From JACQKA01 sp964462785 (lineage in GTDB: Bacteria > Patescibacteriota > Minisyncoccia > Phycocordibacterales > UBA2100): a stretch of DNA of 26,630 nt. Every line of letters starts with the position of its first letter. Within the stretch, counting starts at the first letter, position 1. The notes under the pieces are model-generated. The model saw only the letters and a list, made by a program, of their open reading frames with translations. It had not been told where the DNA came from and made no database searches. Positions 19,673 to 26,628 of the stretch are shown piece after piece. The translations under genes and the position numbers were made by a program. The stretch is taken from positions 1 through 26,630 of the forward strand of contig CAYWZA010000014.1 of NCBI GenBank assembly GCA_964462785.1, given 5' to 3'.

Positions 19673-22012
19673 ATGAAAGTATCCCACAATTGGCTTCAGC
19701 GATTTTTTGATGACGAGCTTCCGGCACCGGAAGTGGTTGCTGAAAAACTCACCTTCGGCGTGTTTGAAATAGAAGGAGTTGAGCAGAAAGACGGCGACAC
19801 CATTTTTGATGTGAAAGTGCTCCCTGATAGGGCGTGCTATGCGCTTTCGCATCGCGGTATCGCGCGCGAAGTGGCAACTCTTTGTAATTTGTCGATGAAA
19901 GATCCACTGAGGGAGTCTACACCTACGCTGGATAAGGAAACGGAAGCACTCACCGTGGTTGTCGAAGAGGCGGCGCGCGCACCCTATTATGCCGTGGCGC
20001 TTATTCGCGGAATCAAAGCCGGTCCTTCGCCGTCTTGGCTGAAAACATTTTTGGAGTCAGTGGGGCAGAAATCCATCAACAACATCGTCGACGCGACAAA
20101 TTTTGTTATGTTTGACCTTGGTACGCCACTCCACGCATTTGATGCAGAGAAACTTTCTGGGCAGATTGTGGTTCGTGCAGCGAAAGCAGAGGAAAAGATG
20201 ACGCTTCTTGGTGGCATGGAAAAAGAATTAACTCATGAAATGACACTCATTACCGACGACGGAAAAACACCGATTGCCATTGCGGGAGTGAAGGGCGGAG
20301 CGCACGCGGAGCTTTCAAACACCACGACTGATATTCTCATTGAAGCCGCAAGTTTTGACGCTGTCCGTACGCGCAAGACCGCCAGCACTCTGAATCTGAA
20401 AACGGATGCATCCAAACGTTTTGAAAATGGTATGGCTGTCGAACTCCCCGCGCACGGCATGCAGGCAGTCGTCAAACTGATTCTTGAAATCGCCGGGGGC
20501 GAGCTTGCGGGGTATGCAATGACTGCACTTCCATACAAAATTCCCTACAAACTGGGGATTTCCACGGATGCGGTGAATCGTCTGCTCGGTACGACATTGT
20601 CTGAGAGGGATGTGTCCACTATTTTCGACAAGCTCGGATTTTCATATGAAATCGTCAAAGACCCCATTGCACAAGCTCTTGAGATCGCAAAAGCACAAAT
20701 GGGCAAGCCGTATAAATTAGGCGCGAGTATCACACGCGAGGCTCCGCACGCGTTCGATTGCTCTTCGCTAGTGGCATACGCATATGCGCAAGCCGGGGTT
20801 GCGATACCTCGAGTGTCGATAGATCAGTATGTCTGGGGTGAGCCAGTCGACCGCGAATCACTTGCGCCGGGTGATTTAGTTTTTTTCAATACCAAAAAAG
20901 AGGGTGTAAAAATTTGGTACGAGACAGTCGACGTAACGCCGGGGAGGTCAATCCCAGAGGGTGTGTCGCATGTCGGTATGTACTGCGGAGAGGGTCTGCT
21001 CTTGCATGCGCGGAAAACATCGGGAGCAGTTATACAGGAACCGCTTGCTGATGTGGAAGCGCGAGTCGATTGCGTCGGGTATCGACGCATTGTTACCGAC
21101 TCAGCGCCACGTTTTGTCGTGACTACTCCACCAGAGCGTCTCGATCTGCGACTGCCACAAGATCTTATCGAGGAAATCGCGCGCGTGCATGGATACGACG
21201 CCATTGAGACTCAAGTATTATCGCCCGCGGCTACGGCTTCTGAAGCAAATCCGCAGTGGTGCGCTGCTGAGCAAGTGCGCAAAGCGCTCTCTGACCTTGG
21301 CTTTGTCGAAGTGTACACGCATACGCTCAGAAGCGATGGAGAAGTGAAGCTGGCGAATGCACTCGCGCCCGAAAAAAGTACACTGCGCAGCTCGCTTGCT
21401 GCTGGCATTGCGGAGGCGCTCACAAAAAATGAATACAATGCGCCGCTCCTTGCCACCGATACGGTGAAAATTTTTGAGATTGGCAATGTGTTTACGAAAG
21501 CAGGAGAAGAAACACATGTATGCATCGGCGTGCGCCCGCTTGCGCTCAAAAAGCGATCCGAACGTGCGAATGCCCAACTTTTGGAAGCCAAAGCGGCGCT
21601 CGAAACAGTGTTCGGACCTATTGATCATCATATATATGACGAAACACTCGAGTTTGATCTTAGTTCCGTCACTGCCCGCATGCGGGAGATCGTGTGTCCA
21701 TCACTGCCGCTCATTCGCACAGATGTCTCCTATCAGCCGCTCTCCGTCTATCCATTCGTCCTGCGCGACATTGCGCTGTGGGTATCGGAAGGAACTGCAG
21801 CAGAAGAGGTGCGGAGTATCATCAGTGCCAAAGGGGGATCACTCTTAGTGCGTCTCGATCAATTCGATACATTCACCAAGGAGAGCAAAACCTCGTATGC
21901 ATTCCATCTCGTGTTTCAGTCTCTCGACAAGACACTTTCCGATCCCGAAGTCCATGCGATAATGGCTGATATCCAATCAGCGCTCGACGTGCGAGGCTGG
22001 GAGATTCGGTAG
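19673..22012 (+). CDS. pheT: phenylalanine-tRNA ligase beta subunit with an inserted NlpC/P60 domain
   Basis: A 779-aa beta subunit in one unbroken frame. The N-terminal part goes straight from F-E-I-E-G-V-E to D-V-K-V-L-P-D-R-A, so the usual EMAP-like tRNA-binding domain is absent. The B3/B4 editing domain spans about 117-282 (N-N-I-V-D-A-T-N-F-V-M, G-T-P-L-H-A-F-D, T-D-A-S-K-R-F-E-N-G). B5 begins at about 290 (I-S-T-D-A-V-N-R-L-L-G ... L-G-F-S-Y-E-I) and resumes at about 479 (R-F-V-V-T-T-P-P-E-R-L-D-L ... E-E-I-A-R-V-H-G-Y-D). Between them, residues about 331-474 form an NlpC/P60 domain. The B6/B7 synthetase-like core (about 525-680) and the C-terminal FDX-ACB domain (about 688-779) follow. 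Without the insert it would be about 635 aa. Confidence 0.95.
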   Translation: MKVSHNWLQRFFDDELPAPEVVAEKLTFGVFEIEGVEQKDGDTIFDVKVLPDRACYALSHRGIAREVATLCNLSMKDPLRESTPTLDKETEALTVVVEEAARAPYYAVALIRGIKAGPSPSWLKTFLESVGQKSINNIVDATNFVMFDLGTPLHAFDAEKLSGQIVVRAAKAEEKMTLLGGMEKELTHEMTLITDDGKTPIAIAGVKGGAHAELSNTTTDILIEAASFDAVRTRKTASTLNLKTDASKRFENGMAVELPAHGMQAVVKLILEIAGGELAGYAMTALPYKIPYKLGISTDAVNRLLGTTLSERDVSTIFDKLGFSYEIVKDPIAQALEIAKAQMGKPYKLGASITREAPHAFDCSSLVAYAYAQAGVAIPRVSIDQYVWGEPVDRESLAPGDLVFFNTKKEGVKIWYETVDVTPGRSIPEGVSHVGMYCGEGLLLHARKTSGAVIQEPLADVEARVDCVGYRRIVTDSAPRFVVTTPPERLDLRLPQDLIEEIARVHGYDAIETQVLSPAATASEANPQWCAAEQVRKALSDLGFVEVYTHTLRSDGEVKLANALAPEKSTLRSSLAAGIAEALTKNEYNAPLLATDTVKIFEIGNVFTKAGEETHVCIGVRPLALKKRSERANAQLLEAKAALETVFGPIDHHIYDETLEFDLSSVTARMREIVCPSLPLIRTDVSYQPLSVYPFVLRDIALWVSEGTAAEEVRSIISAKGGSLLVRLDQFDTFTKESKTSYAFHLVFQSLDKTLSDPEVHAIMADIQSALDVRGWEIR
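20663..21094 (+). other. NlpC/P60 papain-fold domain embedded in PheT
   Basis: Residues about 331-474 of PheT. A-L-E-I-A-K-A-Q-M-G-K-P-Y-K-L-G is the lead helix and strand of NlpC/P60 enzymes. F-D-C-S-S-L-V-A-Y-A-Y carries the nucleophile Cys363; G-V-A-I-P-R-V-S-I-D-Q and L-A-P-G-D-L-V-F-F follow in the family order; S-H-V-G-M-Y-C-G carries His433; L-L-H-A supplies the third residue, His445. All three catalytic positions are present. The family normally cuts peptidoglycan stem peptides outside the cell or acts as an amidase or acyltransferase; here there is no export signal, so the substrate must be cytoplasmic if the synthetase works normally. A 20-residue loop (408-430) before the His is longer than usual. 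Confidence 0.92.
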
Positions 22013-22022
22013 ATAAAATTCC

Positions 22023-22565
22023 ATGCGCAGTGTTCCATTTTATTCCCAATACGATGAGAGTGTGCCTGCGGAATGGCGCGATCGCGCATGCGGCATCATG
22101 TGCCTCAAGATGGCGATGGAAACATACAGTAGCTCCACGTTTGCAGTGCACGATCTCATTACCGAAGCACTTGCGGTAAAAGCGTATCAGGAAGGCACGG
22201 GGTGGAATCATCAGGGGTTGGTATATATGGCGCACAACCGTGGCATACCCGCCTATCAAGAAGAATTTAAAAGTCTTGATTATCTCACTAACGAGCCGCG
22301 CACCGTCATGCAGGATCAACTCATGCGTCACGGCATTCGAAAATTTAAAAGCGAGCTATCGCATGGCAATATCGTATTGGTTTCTGTCGGCAAGGATATG
22401 CAGGCGGGTGGCTCACCACACATTGTGCTTTTGGTGGGCGCCGAGCGCGGAGGCTTTCTGTACCACGACCCCCACAAAGAAACCCCTGCACAAGGCGCAA
22501 ACCAGCTCATTCAGGAGGAGAATTTTGTAAAGGCGTGGAGACTGCTCTCTATCGTTGTCGGCTAG
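22023..22565 (+). CDS. C39-like (papain-fold) cysteine peptidase family protein
   Basis: A 180-aa protein starting 10 nt after pheT, probably cotranscribed. It has the peptidase C39-like layout: V-P-F-Y-S-Q-Y at the N terminus, the Cys-helix R-A-C-G-I-M-C-L-K-M-A-M (nucleophile Cys23 in the usual C-G-x-x-x-L-x-M pattern), G-S-P-H-I-V-L-L-V-G (His133) and Y-H-D-P (Asp149). No signal peptide or membrane helix is seen, so it should be cytoplasmic unless exported otherwise. Family members remove leader peptides or cut Gly-Gly-like sites, but many are uncharacterised. Its place behind a PheT that contains another papain-fold domain suggests a shared process (inference). Confidence 0.85.
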   Translation: MRSVPFYSQYDESVPAEWRDRACGIMCLKMAMETYSSSTFAVHDLITEALAVKAYQEGTGWNHQGLVYMAHNRGIPAYQEEFKSLDYLTNEPRTVMQDQLMRHGIRKFKSELSHGNIVLVSVGKDMQAGGSPHIVLLVGAERGGFLYHDPHKETPAQGANQLIQEENFVKAWRLLSIVVG

Positions 22566-22646
22566 CTCAGCAGCTCTGTTTTGACACAATCAAGTAGCCG
22601 TTTTGCGGCATAAATTAAGGCATTTATACCCATTTTGTGCGTGCCT

Positions 22647-22669
22647 TTTGCGCAAATCTATGCTATACT
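22647..22669 (+). promoter_or_regulatory. gyrB promoter, extended -10 TGCTATACT, with upstream palindrome
   Basis: TATACT (22664-22669) preceded by TGC ends 9 nt before ATG 22679, giving a leader of about 3 nt. The 10-nt palindrome TTTGCGCAAA (22647-22656) lies just upstream in the spacer and could be an operator or chance. The box rejects the open-frame start at 22637. Confidence 0.6.
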
Positions 22670-22678
22670 TATTACGTT

Positions 22679-24718
22679 ATGACCGCGAAAAAAGCTGCTC
22701 CCAAAGGGGGCTATACAGCTGAGTCAATCACCGTCCTTGAGGGGCTTGAGGCGGTGCGCCGCCGCCCCGGCATGTATATCGGCACCACCGGACCCACTGG
22801 TCTTCACCACCTCATCTGGGAAGTCTTCGACAACTCGCGCGACGAAGCAATGAACGGACACGCGAGCGATATCGAAGTTGCACTGCTTCCGGGTAATCGC
22901 ATCCGCAACGCCGACAATGGTCGCGGCATCCCTGTAGATATCCATCCGAAGACCAAAGTCTCCACGCTTGAGACGGTCATGACTGTACTCCACGCAGGAG
23001 GCAAATTCGGCGGCGACGGCTACAAAGTCTCTGGCGGTTTGCATGGTGTGGGCGTCTCGGTAGTGAACGCGCTCTCAACGCACGTCCGCGCCGAAGTGCA
23101 TCGCGATGGCGGAAAGTTTGAGCAGGAATATAAAAACGGCGGCAAGCCGATCGGTAAGACGAAAAAATTCGGCAGCTCAGAGCGGAATGGCACCATTATC
23201 ACTTTCACGCCCGACTCGTCGATTTTTCCCGTTATAGAATTCGAGTGGGATACCATCGTCGAGCATTTGCGTCAGCAGGCGTATCTCGTGCGCGGGTTGC
23301 GGGTCACCATTCTCGATCTGCGCAATGTGCCAAAATTCGACGAATCAAAGGCGTTTTATTTGCGAGATCTCGGGCTCGAGGCGCCGTCGATGACCTTTTA
23401 TTTTGAAGGGGGTTTGCGCTCGCTCGTCGAGTTCACCAATCGCCATCAGGAAGTGCTCCACAAAAATGTTTTTTATGCCGAGCGCGAGCAGGATGGTGTG
23501 ATGGTGGAGTTGGCACTCCAATATGTGGACGACATCTCGTCGCGCATCACTGCATTCGCAAACAACATCTACAACTCCGAGGGCGGCATGCACGTGACGG
23601 GCTTCAAGACGGCACTCACCCGCACGGTGAATAACTATCTCAAAAAATCAGGTGCCAAGGAGGGCGAGGCATTCACAGGCGATGACGTGCTCGAAGGGCT
23701 CACAGCTGTCGTCTCGGTCAAGTTGCGCGAAATTCAGTTTGAAGGGCAGACGAAAGCAAAGCTCGGCTCTGTCGAAGCACGCGGCGCCGTCGATACTGTT
23801 CTCGCAGAAACATTCTCCGCATTTCTCGAAGAGCATCCGGATGATGCCCGTGCCATCATTGCGAAAGCGGTGCTCGCGATGAAGGCGCGCAAAGCGGCAA
23901 AAGCGGCAAAGGATTCTGTACTCCGCAAAGGTGCTTTGGAAAGTCTTTCGCTCCCCGGCAAGCTTGCTGATTGTCAGGTGAAAAATGCTGCGGAGGCGGA
24001 GCTGTTTATCGTCGAGGGAGATTCCGCTGGTGGCACCGCAAAAGCGGGGCGCGATCGCCGCACACAAGCGGTCTTGCCGCTGCGCGGCAAGATTCTCAAT
24101 GTTGAACGCGCTCGCATCGATAAAATGCTTGCTTCTGAGCAAATAAAGAATCTGGTGGTGGCTCTCGGTACGGCTATAGGCGATGTCTTTGATATTGCAA
24201 AACTGCGCTATCACAAAGTCATTATCGCGACCGATGCTGATGTGGATGGGGCACATATTCGCACACTTATTCTCACGCTCATGTACCGTCATTTCCGACC
24301 CGTGATCGACGGTGGCTTCCTCTACATCGCGCAGCCGCCACTCTACAAAATTAAAAAGGGAAAAGAGGTATTTTATGCATACACCGAGGATCAGAAAATA
24401 GATATCGCCGGCGCGGGAGCGATTGAACCCGAGGAGGTTTCGAATGAGAGCACAGAAGGCGAGGAAGAGGAAATCGCTGAAGCAAAAAAAAGCAAGACCG
24501 CAAAACTCTCCGTGCAGCGCTACAAAGGTTTGGGTGAAATGAATGCCGAGGAGTTGAAGGAGACGACGATGGATGCGAATAATCGCATCCTTCAGCAAGT
24601 CACCATCGAAGACGCGCGTGAGGCAGACAAGACATTTGATATTCTCATGGGCACCGATGTCTCCTCCCGCAAATCATTCATTCAGACCCATGCCAAAGAG
24701 GCAGCGCTGGATATATAA
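22679..24718 (+). CDS. gyrB: DNA gyrase subunit B (type IIA topoisomerase ATPase subunit)
   Basis: A 679-aa subunit that powers negative supercoiling with GyrA. N-terminal GHKL ATPase: R-R-P-G-M-Y-I-G-T-T, E-V-F-D-N-S-R-D-E-A, A-D-N-G-R-G-I-P-V, H-A-G-G-K-F, G-L-H-G-V-G-V-S-V-V-N-A-L-S. The transducer has the Q-T-K-A-K-L-G switch lysine. The Toprim part has I-V-E-G-D-S-A-G-G, P-L-R-G-K-I-L-N-V-E and D-A-D-V-D-G-A-H-I-R, then Q-R-Y-K-G-L-G-E-M near the end. An acidic low-complexity stretch (E-G-E-E-E-E-I) separates the last two. ParE is closely related; length and the Q-R-Y-K-G-L-G-E-M ending favour GyrB but do not prove it. Confidence 0.93.
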   Translation: MTAKKAAPKGGYTAESITVLEGLEAVRRRPGMYIGTTGPTGLHHLIWEVFDNSRDEAMNGHASDIEVALLPGNRIRNADNGRGIPVDIHPKTKVSTLETVMTVLHAGGKFGGDGYKVSGGLHGVGVSVVNALSTHVRAEVHRDGGKFEQEYKNGGKPIGKTKKFGSSERNGTIITFTPDSSIFPVIEFEWDTIVEHLRQQAYLVRGLRVTILDLRNVPKFDESKAFYLRDLGLEAPSMTFYFEGGLRSLVEFTNRHQEVLHKNVFYAEREQDGVMVELALQYVDDISSRITAFANNIYNSEGGMHVTGFKTALTRTVNNYLKKSGAKEGEAFTGDDVLEGLTAVVSVKLREIQFEGQTKAKLGSVEARGAVDTVLAETFSAFLEEHPDDARAIIAKAVLAMKARKAAKAAKDSVLRKGALESLSLPGKLADCQVKNAAEAELFIVEGDSAGGTAKAGRDRRTQAVLPLRGKILNVERARIDKMLASEQIKNLVVALGTAIGDVFDIAKLRYHKVIIATDADVDGAHIRTLILTLMYRHFRPVIDGGFLYIAQPPLYKIKKGKEVFYAYTEDQKIDIAGAGAIEPEEVSNESTEGEEEEIAEAKKSKTAKLSVQRYKGLGEMNAEELKETTMDANNRILQQVTIEDAREADKTFDILMGTDVSSRKSFIQTHAKEAALDI

Positions 24719-24721
24719 AAA

Positions 24722-24743
24722 GGCTCGCGTAAAATCGCGAGCC
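24722..24743 (-). terminator. terminator of the minus-strand MOSC operon
   Basis: GGCTCGCG and CGCGAGCC form a perfect 8-bp stem with a 6-nt loop. On the minus strand it is followed by TTTTTATATA, a good U tract that reaches into the gyrB stop codon. On the plus strand no T run follows, so it may stop gyrB transcripts only weakly. Confidence 0.85.
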
Positions 24744-24752
24744 GCACGTGCC

Positions 24753-25211
24753 TCATCGTAGCGTTGCATACAACCGCACTTCGTTATTGACGGCAATAAT
24801 TCCACCGTCAATAACGCGACAAGTAATGCCACCGCGCCAATCCGGAGCGAGCGCATCTTTTAGCCCAGGATGTATTTCATCCATACGCGCGCAGGGAGCG
24901 GTTTCTCCGGTAATCTCGAGCAGCACTTCTCGCCCGATACTCAGGTACTTACCCACAAGATGCGGACCGAATGTCATGCCCCATATGCACACATTCGCTC
25001 GACGCGCGTGCCATGGAAGCGTAGTCCCGATTTGTTGACAAGCAGCATGCCACTGTTGAATTGAGAGCACTGTCACCTGACGTTTCTTTGACCGACTACT
25101 TGTTCCGCGACAATCTCCTGCAAGTCCCGCTTCAGTTGTTACCAGAGTGGCGGCGACCTCCTTCATCGGACCGCGCTTGATCGGTTTTTTTGCGATACCT
25201 ATGACTCGCAT
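24753..25211 (-). CDS. MOSC-domain protein
   Basis: A 152-aa single-domain MOSC protein, the fold of the molybdenum cofactor sulfurase C-terminal domain and YiiM-like proteins. It shows G-L-A-G-D-C (conserved G-D), R-Q-V-T-V-L, R-R-A-N-V, G-x-x-L-x-I-G, the key cysteine in A-P-C-A-R-M (Cys107 from this start), H-P-G-L-K-D-A-L and W-R-G-G-I-T-C-R-V-I-D-G-G. Family members bind molybdopterin or sulfur through that Cys; no molybdenum genes are seen here. Two ATGs lie close together: AAGGAG (plus 25219-25224) stands 7 nt from the ATG at 25211 but only 1 nt from the one at 25217, so 25211 is chosen. Confidence 0.88.
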   Translation of the reverse strand: MRVIGIAKKPIKRGPMKEVAATLVTTEAGLAGDCRGTSSRSKKRQVTVLSIQQWHAACQQIGTTLPWHARRANVCIWGMTFGPHLVGKYLSIGREVLLEITGETAPCARMDEIHPGLKDALAPDWRGGITCRVIDGGIIAVNNEVRLYATLR

Positions 25212-25218
25212 TGGCATT

Positions 25219-25224
25219 CTCCTT
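25219..25224 (-). promoter_or_regulatory. Shine-Dalgarno AAGGAG of the MOSC gene
   Basis: Perfect anti-SD match on the minus strand; it decides between two start codons 6 nt apart and contrasts with the leaderless genes elsewhere. Confidence 0.75.
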
Positions 25225-25238
25225 TATCCAGTAGCTCG

Positions 25239-25472
25239 TTATGCAGGTGGTGTTGCCGTACAGAATTTGAGTATATCCTCCTCATTGAATTTTATTGGCA
25301 GTGCGATGTATCTGCCGCTCGCCACATAGATATGTCGCTCGATTCTGCCGCCTTTTAGATACACATCCACCAACTTCCAACCCATGGCAATTTCGGGTAA
25401 AGCGGTTAGCTGGTTGGCAAGATCTTCACTCAGCTCCAAATACTGCCGTCCAGATACGGTCACGATAGGCAT
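25239..25472 (-). CDS. small hypothetical protein
   Basis: A 77-aa soluble protein without recognised domain. It looks like one alpha/beta unit: V-T-V-S-G-R-Q-Y-L-E-L-S-E-D-L-A-N-Q-L, then W-K-L-V-D-V-Y-L-K-G-G-R-I-E-R-H-I-Y-V-A-S-G-R-Y-I-A-L-P, then F-N-E-E-D-I-L-K-F. A Shine-Dalgarno GGGAGG (plus 25481-25486) lies 8 nt before the ATG, which supports translation. It precedes the MOSC gene by 27 nt on the same strand and is probably cotranscribed with it. Confidence 0.72.
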   Translation of the reverse strand: MPIVTVSGRQYLELSEDLANQLTALPEIAMGWKLVDVYLKGGRIERHIYVASGRYIALPIKFNEEDILKFCTATPPA

Positions 25473-25504
25473 TTTTATTTCCTCCCTAATCCGAGGTCAT
25501 TCAA

Positions 25505-25525
25505 GCACCATGAAGCCATTGGTGC
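25505..25525 (-). terminator. weak hairpin behind the CARDB protein gene
   Basis: GCACCA and TGGTGC pair around 9 nt, 6 nt past the stop on the minus strand, with only TT after it. Possible partial terminator. Confidence 0.25.
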
Positions 25526-25531
25526 AAGGGG

Positions 25532-26485
25532 TTAGTACACAACTGATACGTATTCGGAGAGGGAGTTGTTACCCTCGCTGAGCTCGCTGACGGAGTTGGT
25601 CGGGTCAACAGTGATGCGGATGCTACCGGAAATCGGTTGGGTGAAGTTGAGAGTAAACTCGGTGTGATCACCGACGCCGAGCGGTTGCTGCGTTGGTGCG
25701 TTATACACCTGTCCCGAACGGGTAGGGAGCTCAGCGGTGAGTGTCCAACTGCCGCTCTTCGCCGTGCCGCGGTTAGCGACATCAAATTTATAAGAAACCA
25801 GTTCATAGCTTCCAAATATATTTTTCTGCACGAACACACCGGTCATCGGGTCAACCACACCTGCGGCGATCGGGCGGATGACAAAGTCGGGCTTACCGTT
25901 AGAAGTTGCTGCGGGGGCGGCTGTTGTGGGCTTCTTGGGAGTTGTTGTTTTTGGCGCCGCAGGGGTAGGCGTCGGCGTCGTCGCACTTTCAGAAGCTTTA
26001 TTGATGGTGACGGTGGTCTTTCCTTCAGTCGCGAGCGATCCGTCATCAGCGAGGTATTGTATTGATACTGGCACGCTCACCCGATCTCCAGCAGTGAGTC
26101 TCGGTAAGACCTTAATTGATGTTTGGGATGCAGGGATAGCAAATGGCACATCACAGGGGATTGCTTTGAAGGTATTTTCGGCAGCGGGTACCCCAAGCTC
26201 AACGCCGTTCGTACATGCATAGGAAATCGTGTACAACCCGTTGGTGCGCGCCGTATCTTTCCATGAAAGCGTAAAGACTTCGCCTGAGCGCACCTCCACC
26301 GACGGCACACTGAACTCGATCGAAGAAGAGCCACCGGTAAACGTGTTTGAGATGGCATTAAAAAGACGCGGGGCGAGGCGAACCGCGCTAATAGCACCCC
26401 ACAGGGCGACCGTAATAACAGCTATGAAAATAATGATAGTAATGACATTCCCCAGCGTTCCGCCGCTTTTTTCTTGTGTTGCCAT
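25532..26485 (-). CDS. membrane-anchored surface protein with Ig-like and CARDB-like domains
   Basis: A 317-aa protein. One N-terminal membrane helix (about 14-36, signal anchor), an Ig-like region (about 55-160: F-S-V-P-S-V-E-V-R-S-G-E-V-F-T-L-S-W, Y-T-I-S-Y-A-C), a flexible Thr/Pro/Ala linker (about 166-196), and a CARDB-like C-terminal domain (about 200-317: P-D-F-V-I, V-S-Y-K-F-D-V-A-N-R-G-T-A-K-S-G, I-R-I-T-V-D-P-T-N-S-V-S-E-L-S-E-G-N-N). CARDB modules are adhesion folds, so a role on the outer face in cell contact is likely (inference). The architecture echoes the surface proteins at the left end of the window. No clear promoter or Shine-Dalgarno precedes the ATG. Confidence 0.85.
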   Translation of the reverse strand: MATQEKSGGTLGNVITIIIFIAVITVALWGAISAVRLAPRLFNAISNTFTGGSSSIEFSVPSVEVRSGEVFTLSWKDTARTNGLYTISYACTNGVELGVPAAENTFKAIPCDVPFAIPASQTSIKVLPRLTAGDRVSVPVSIQYLADDGSLATEGKTTVTINKASESATTPTPTPAAPKTTTPKKPTTAAPAATSNGKPDFVIRPIAAGVVDPMTGVFVQKNIFGSYELVSYKFDVANRGTAKSGSWTLTAELPTRSGQVYNAPTQQPLGVGDHTEFTLNFTQPISGSIRITVDPTNSVSELSEGNNSLSEYVSVVY

Positions 26486-26585
26486 AGTACAAGCATTTTC
26501 TCACGTATTTGTTGAAAGTCAAGCTTTCTGTGCCTGAATTCAACTTCGAAGTGCAACACTCCATGCTTGTAATGACGTCTTAAAA

Positions 26586-26602
26586 CCAAGGCGCTTCCTC
26601 GG
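26586..26602 (-). terminator. hairpin with T run on the minus strand
   Basis: Read on the minus strand, CCGAGG-AAGCG-CCTTGG is followed by TTTT. It would end a minus-strand transcript entering from beyond the right edge, upstream of the CARDB gene. Confidence 0.45.
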
Positions 26603-26606
26603 TCGT

Positions 26607-26628
26607 GTGTTGAGCAAATGCTCAACAC
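26607..26628. repeat. 9-bp perfect hairpin at the right edge
   Basis: GTGTTGAGC-AAAT-GCTCAACAC. It stands 5 nt from the preceding hairpin; with the window ending here its role cannot be judged. Confidence 0.4.

Noticed and set aside
20663..21094. PheT insert as an intein or a frameshift-fused separate gene
   Set aside because: There are no intein splice motifs at the junctions, the frame is continuous, and the motif order is that of NlpC/P60, not of HINT domains.
23648..24598. 316-aa minus-strand open frame
   Set aside because: It lies wholly opposite gyrB, which is intact; the translation has no domain character and is rich in His, Cys and Arg as expected for an antisense frame.
26422..26628. 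68-aa minus-strand open frame at the right edge
   Set aside because: It overlaps the CARDB gene start, crosses two hairpins, and has no SD or -10 box.
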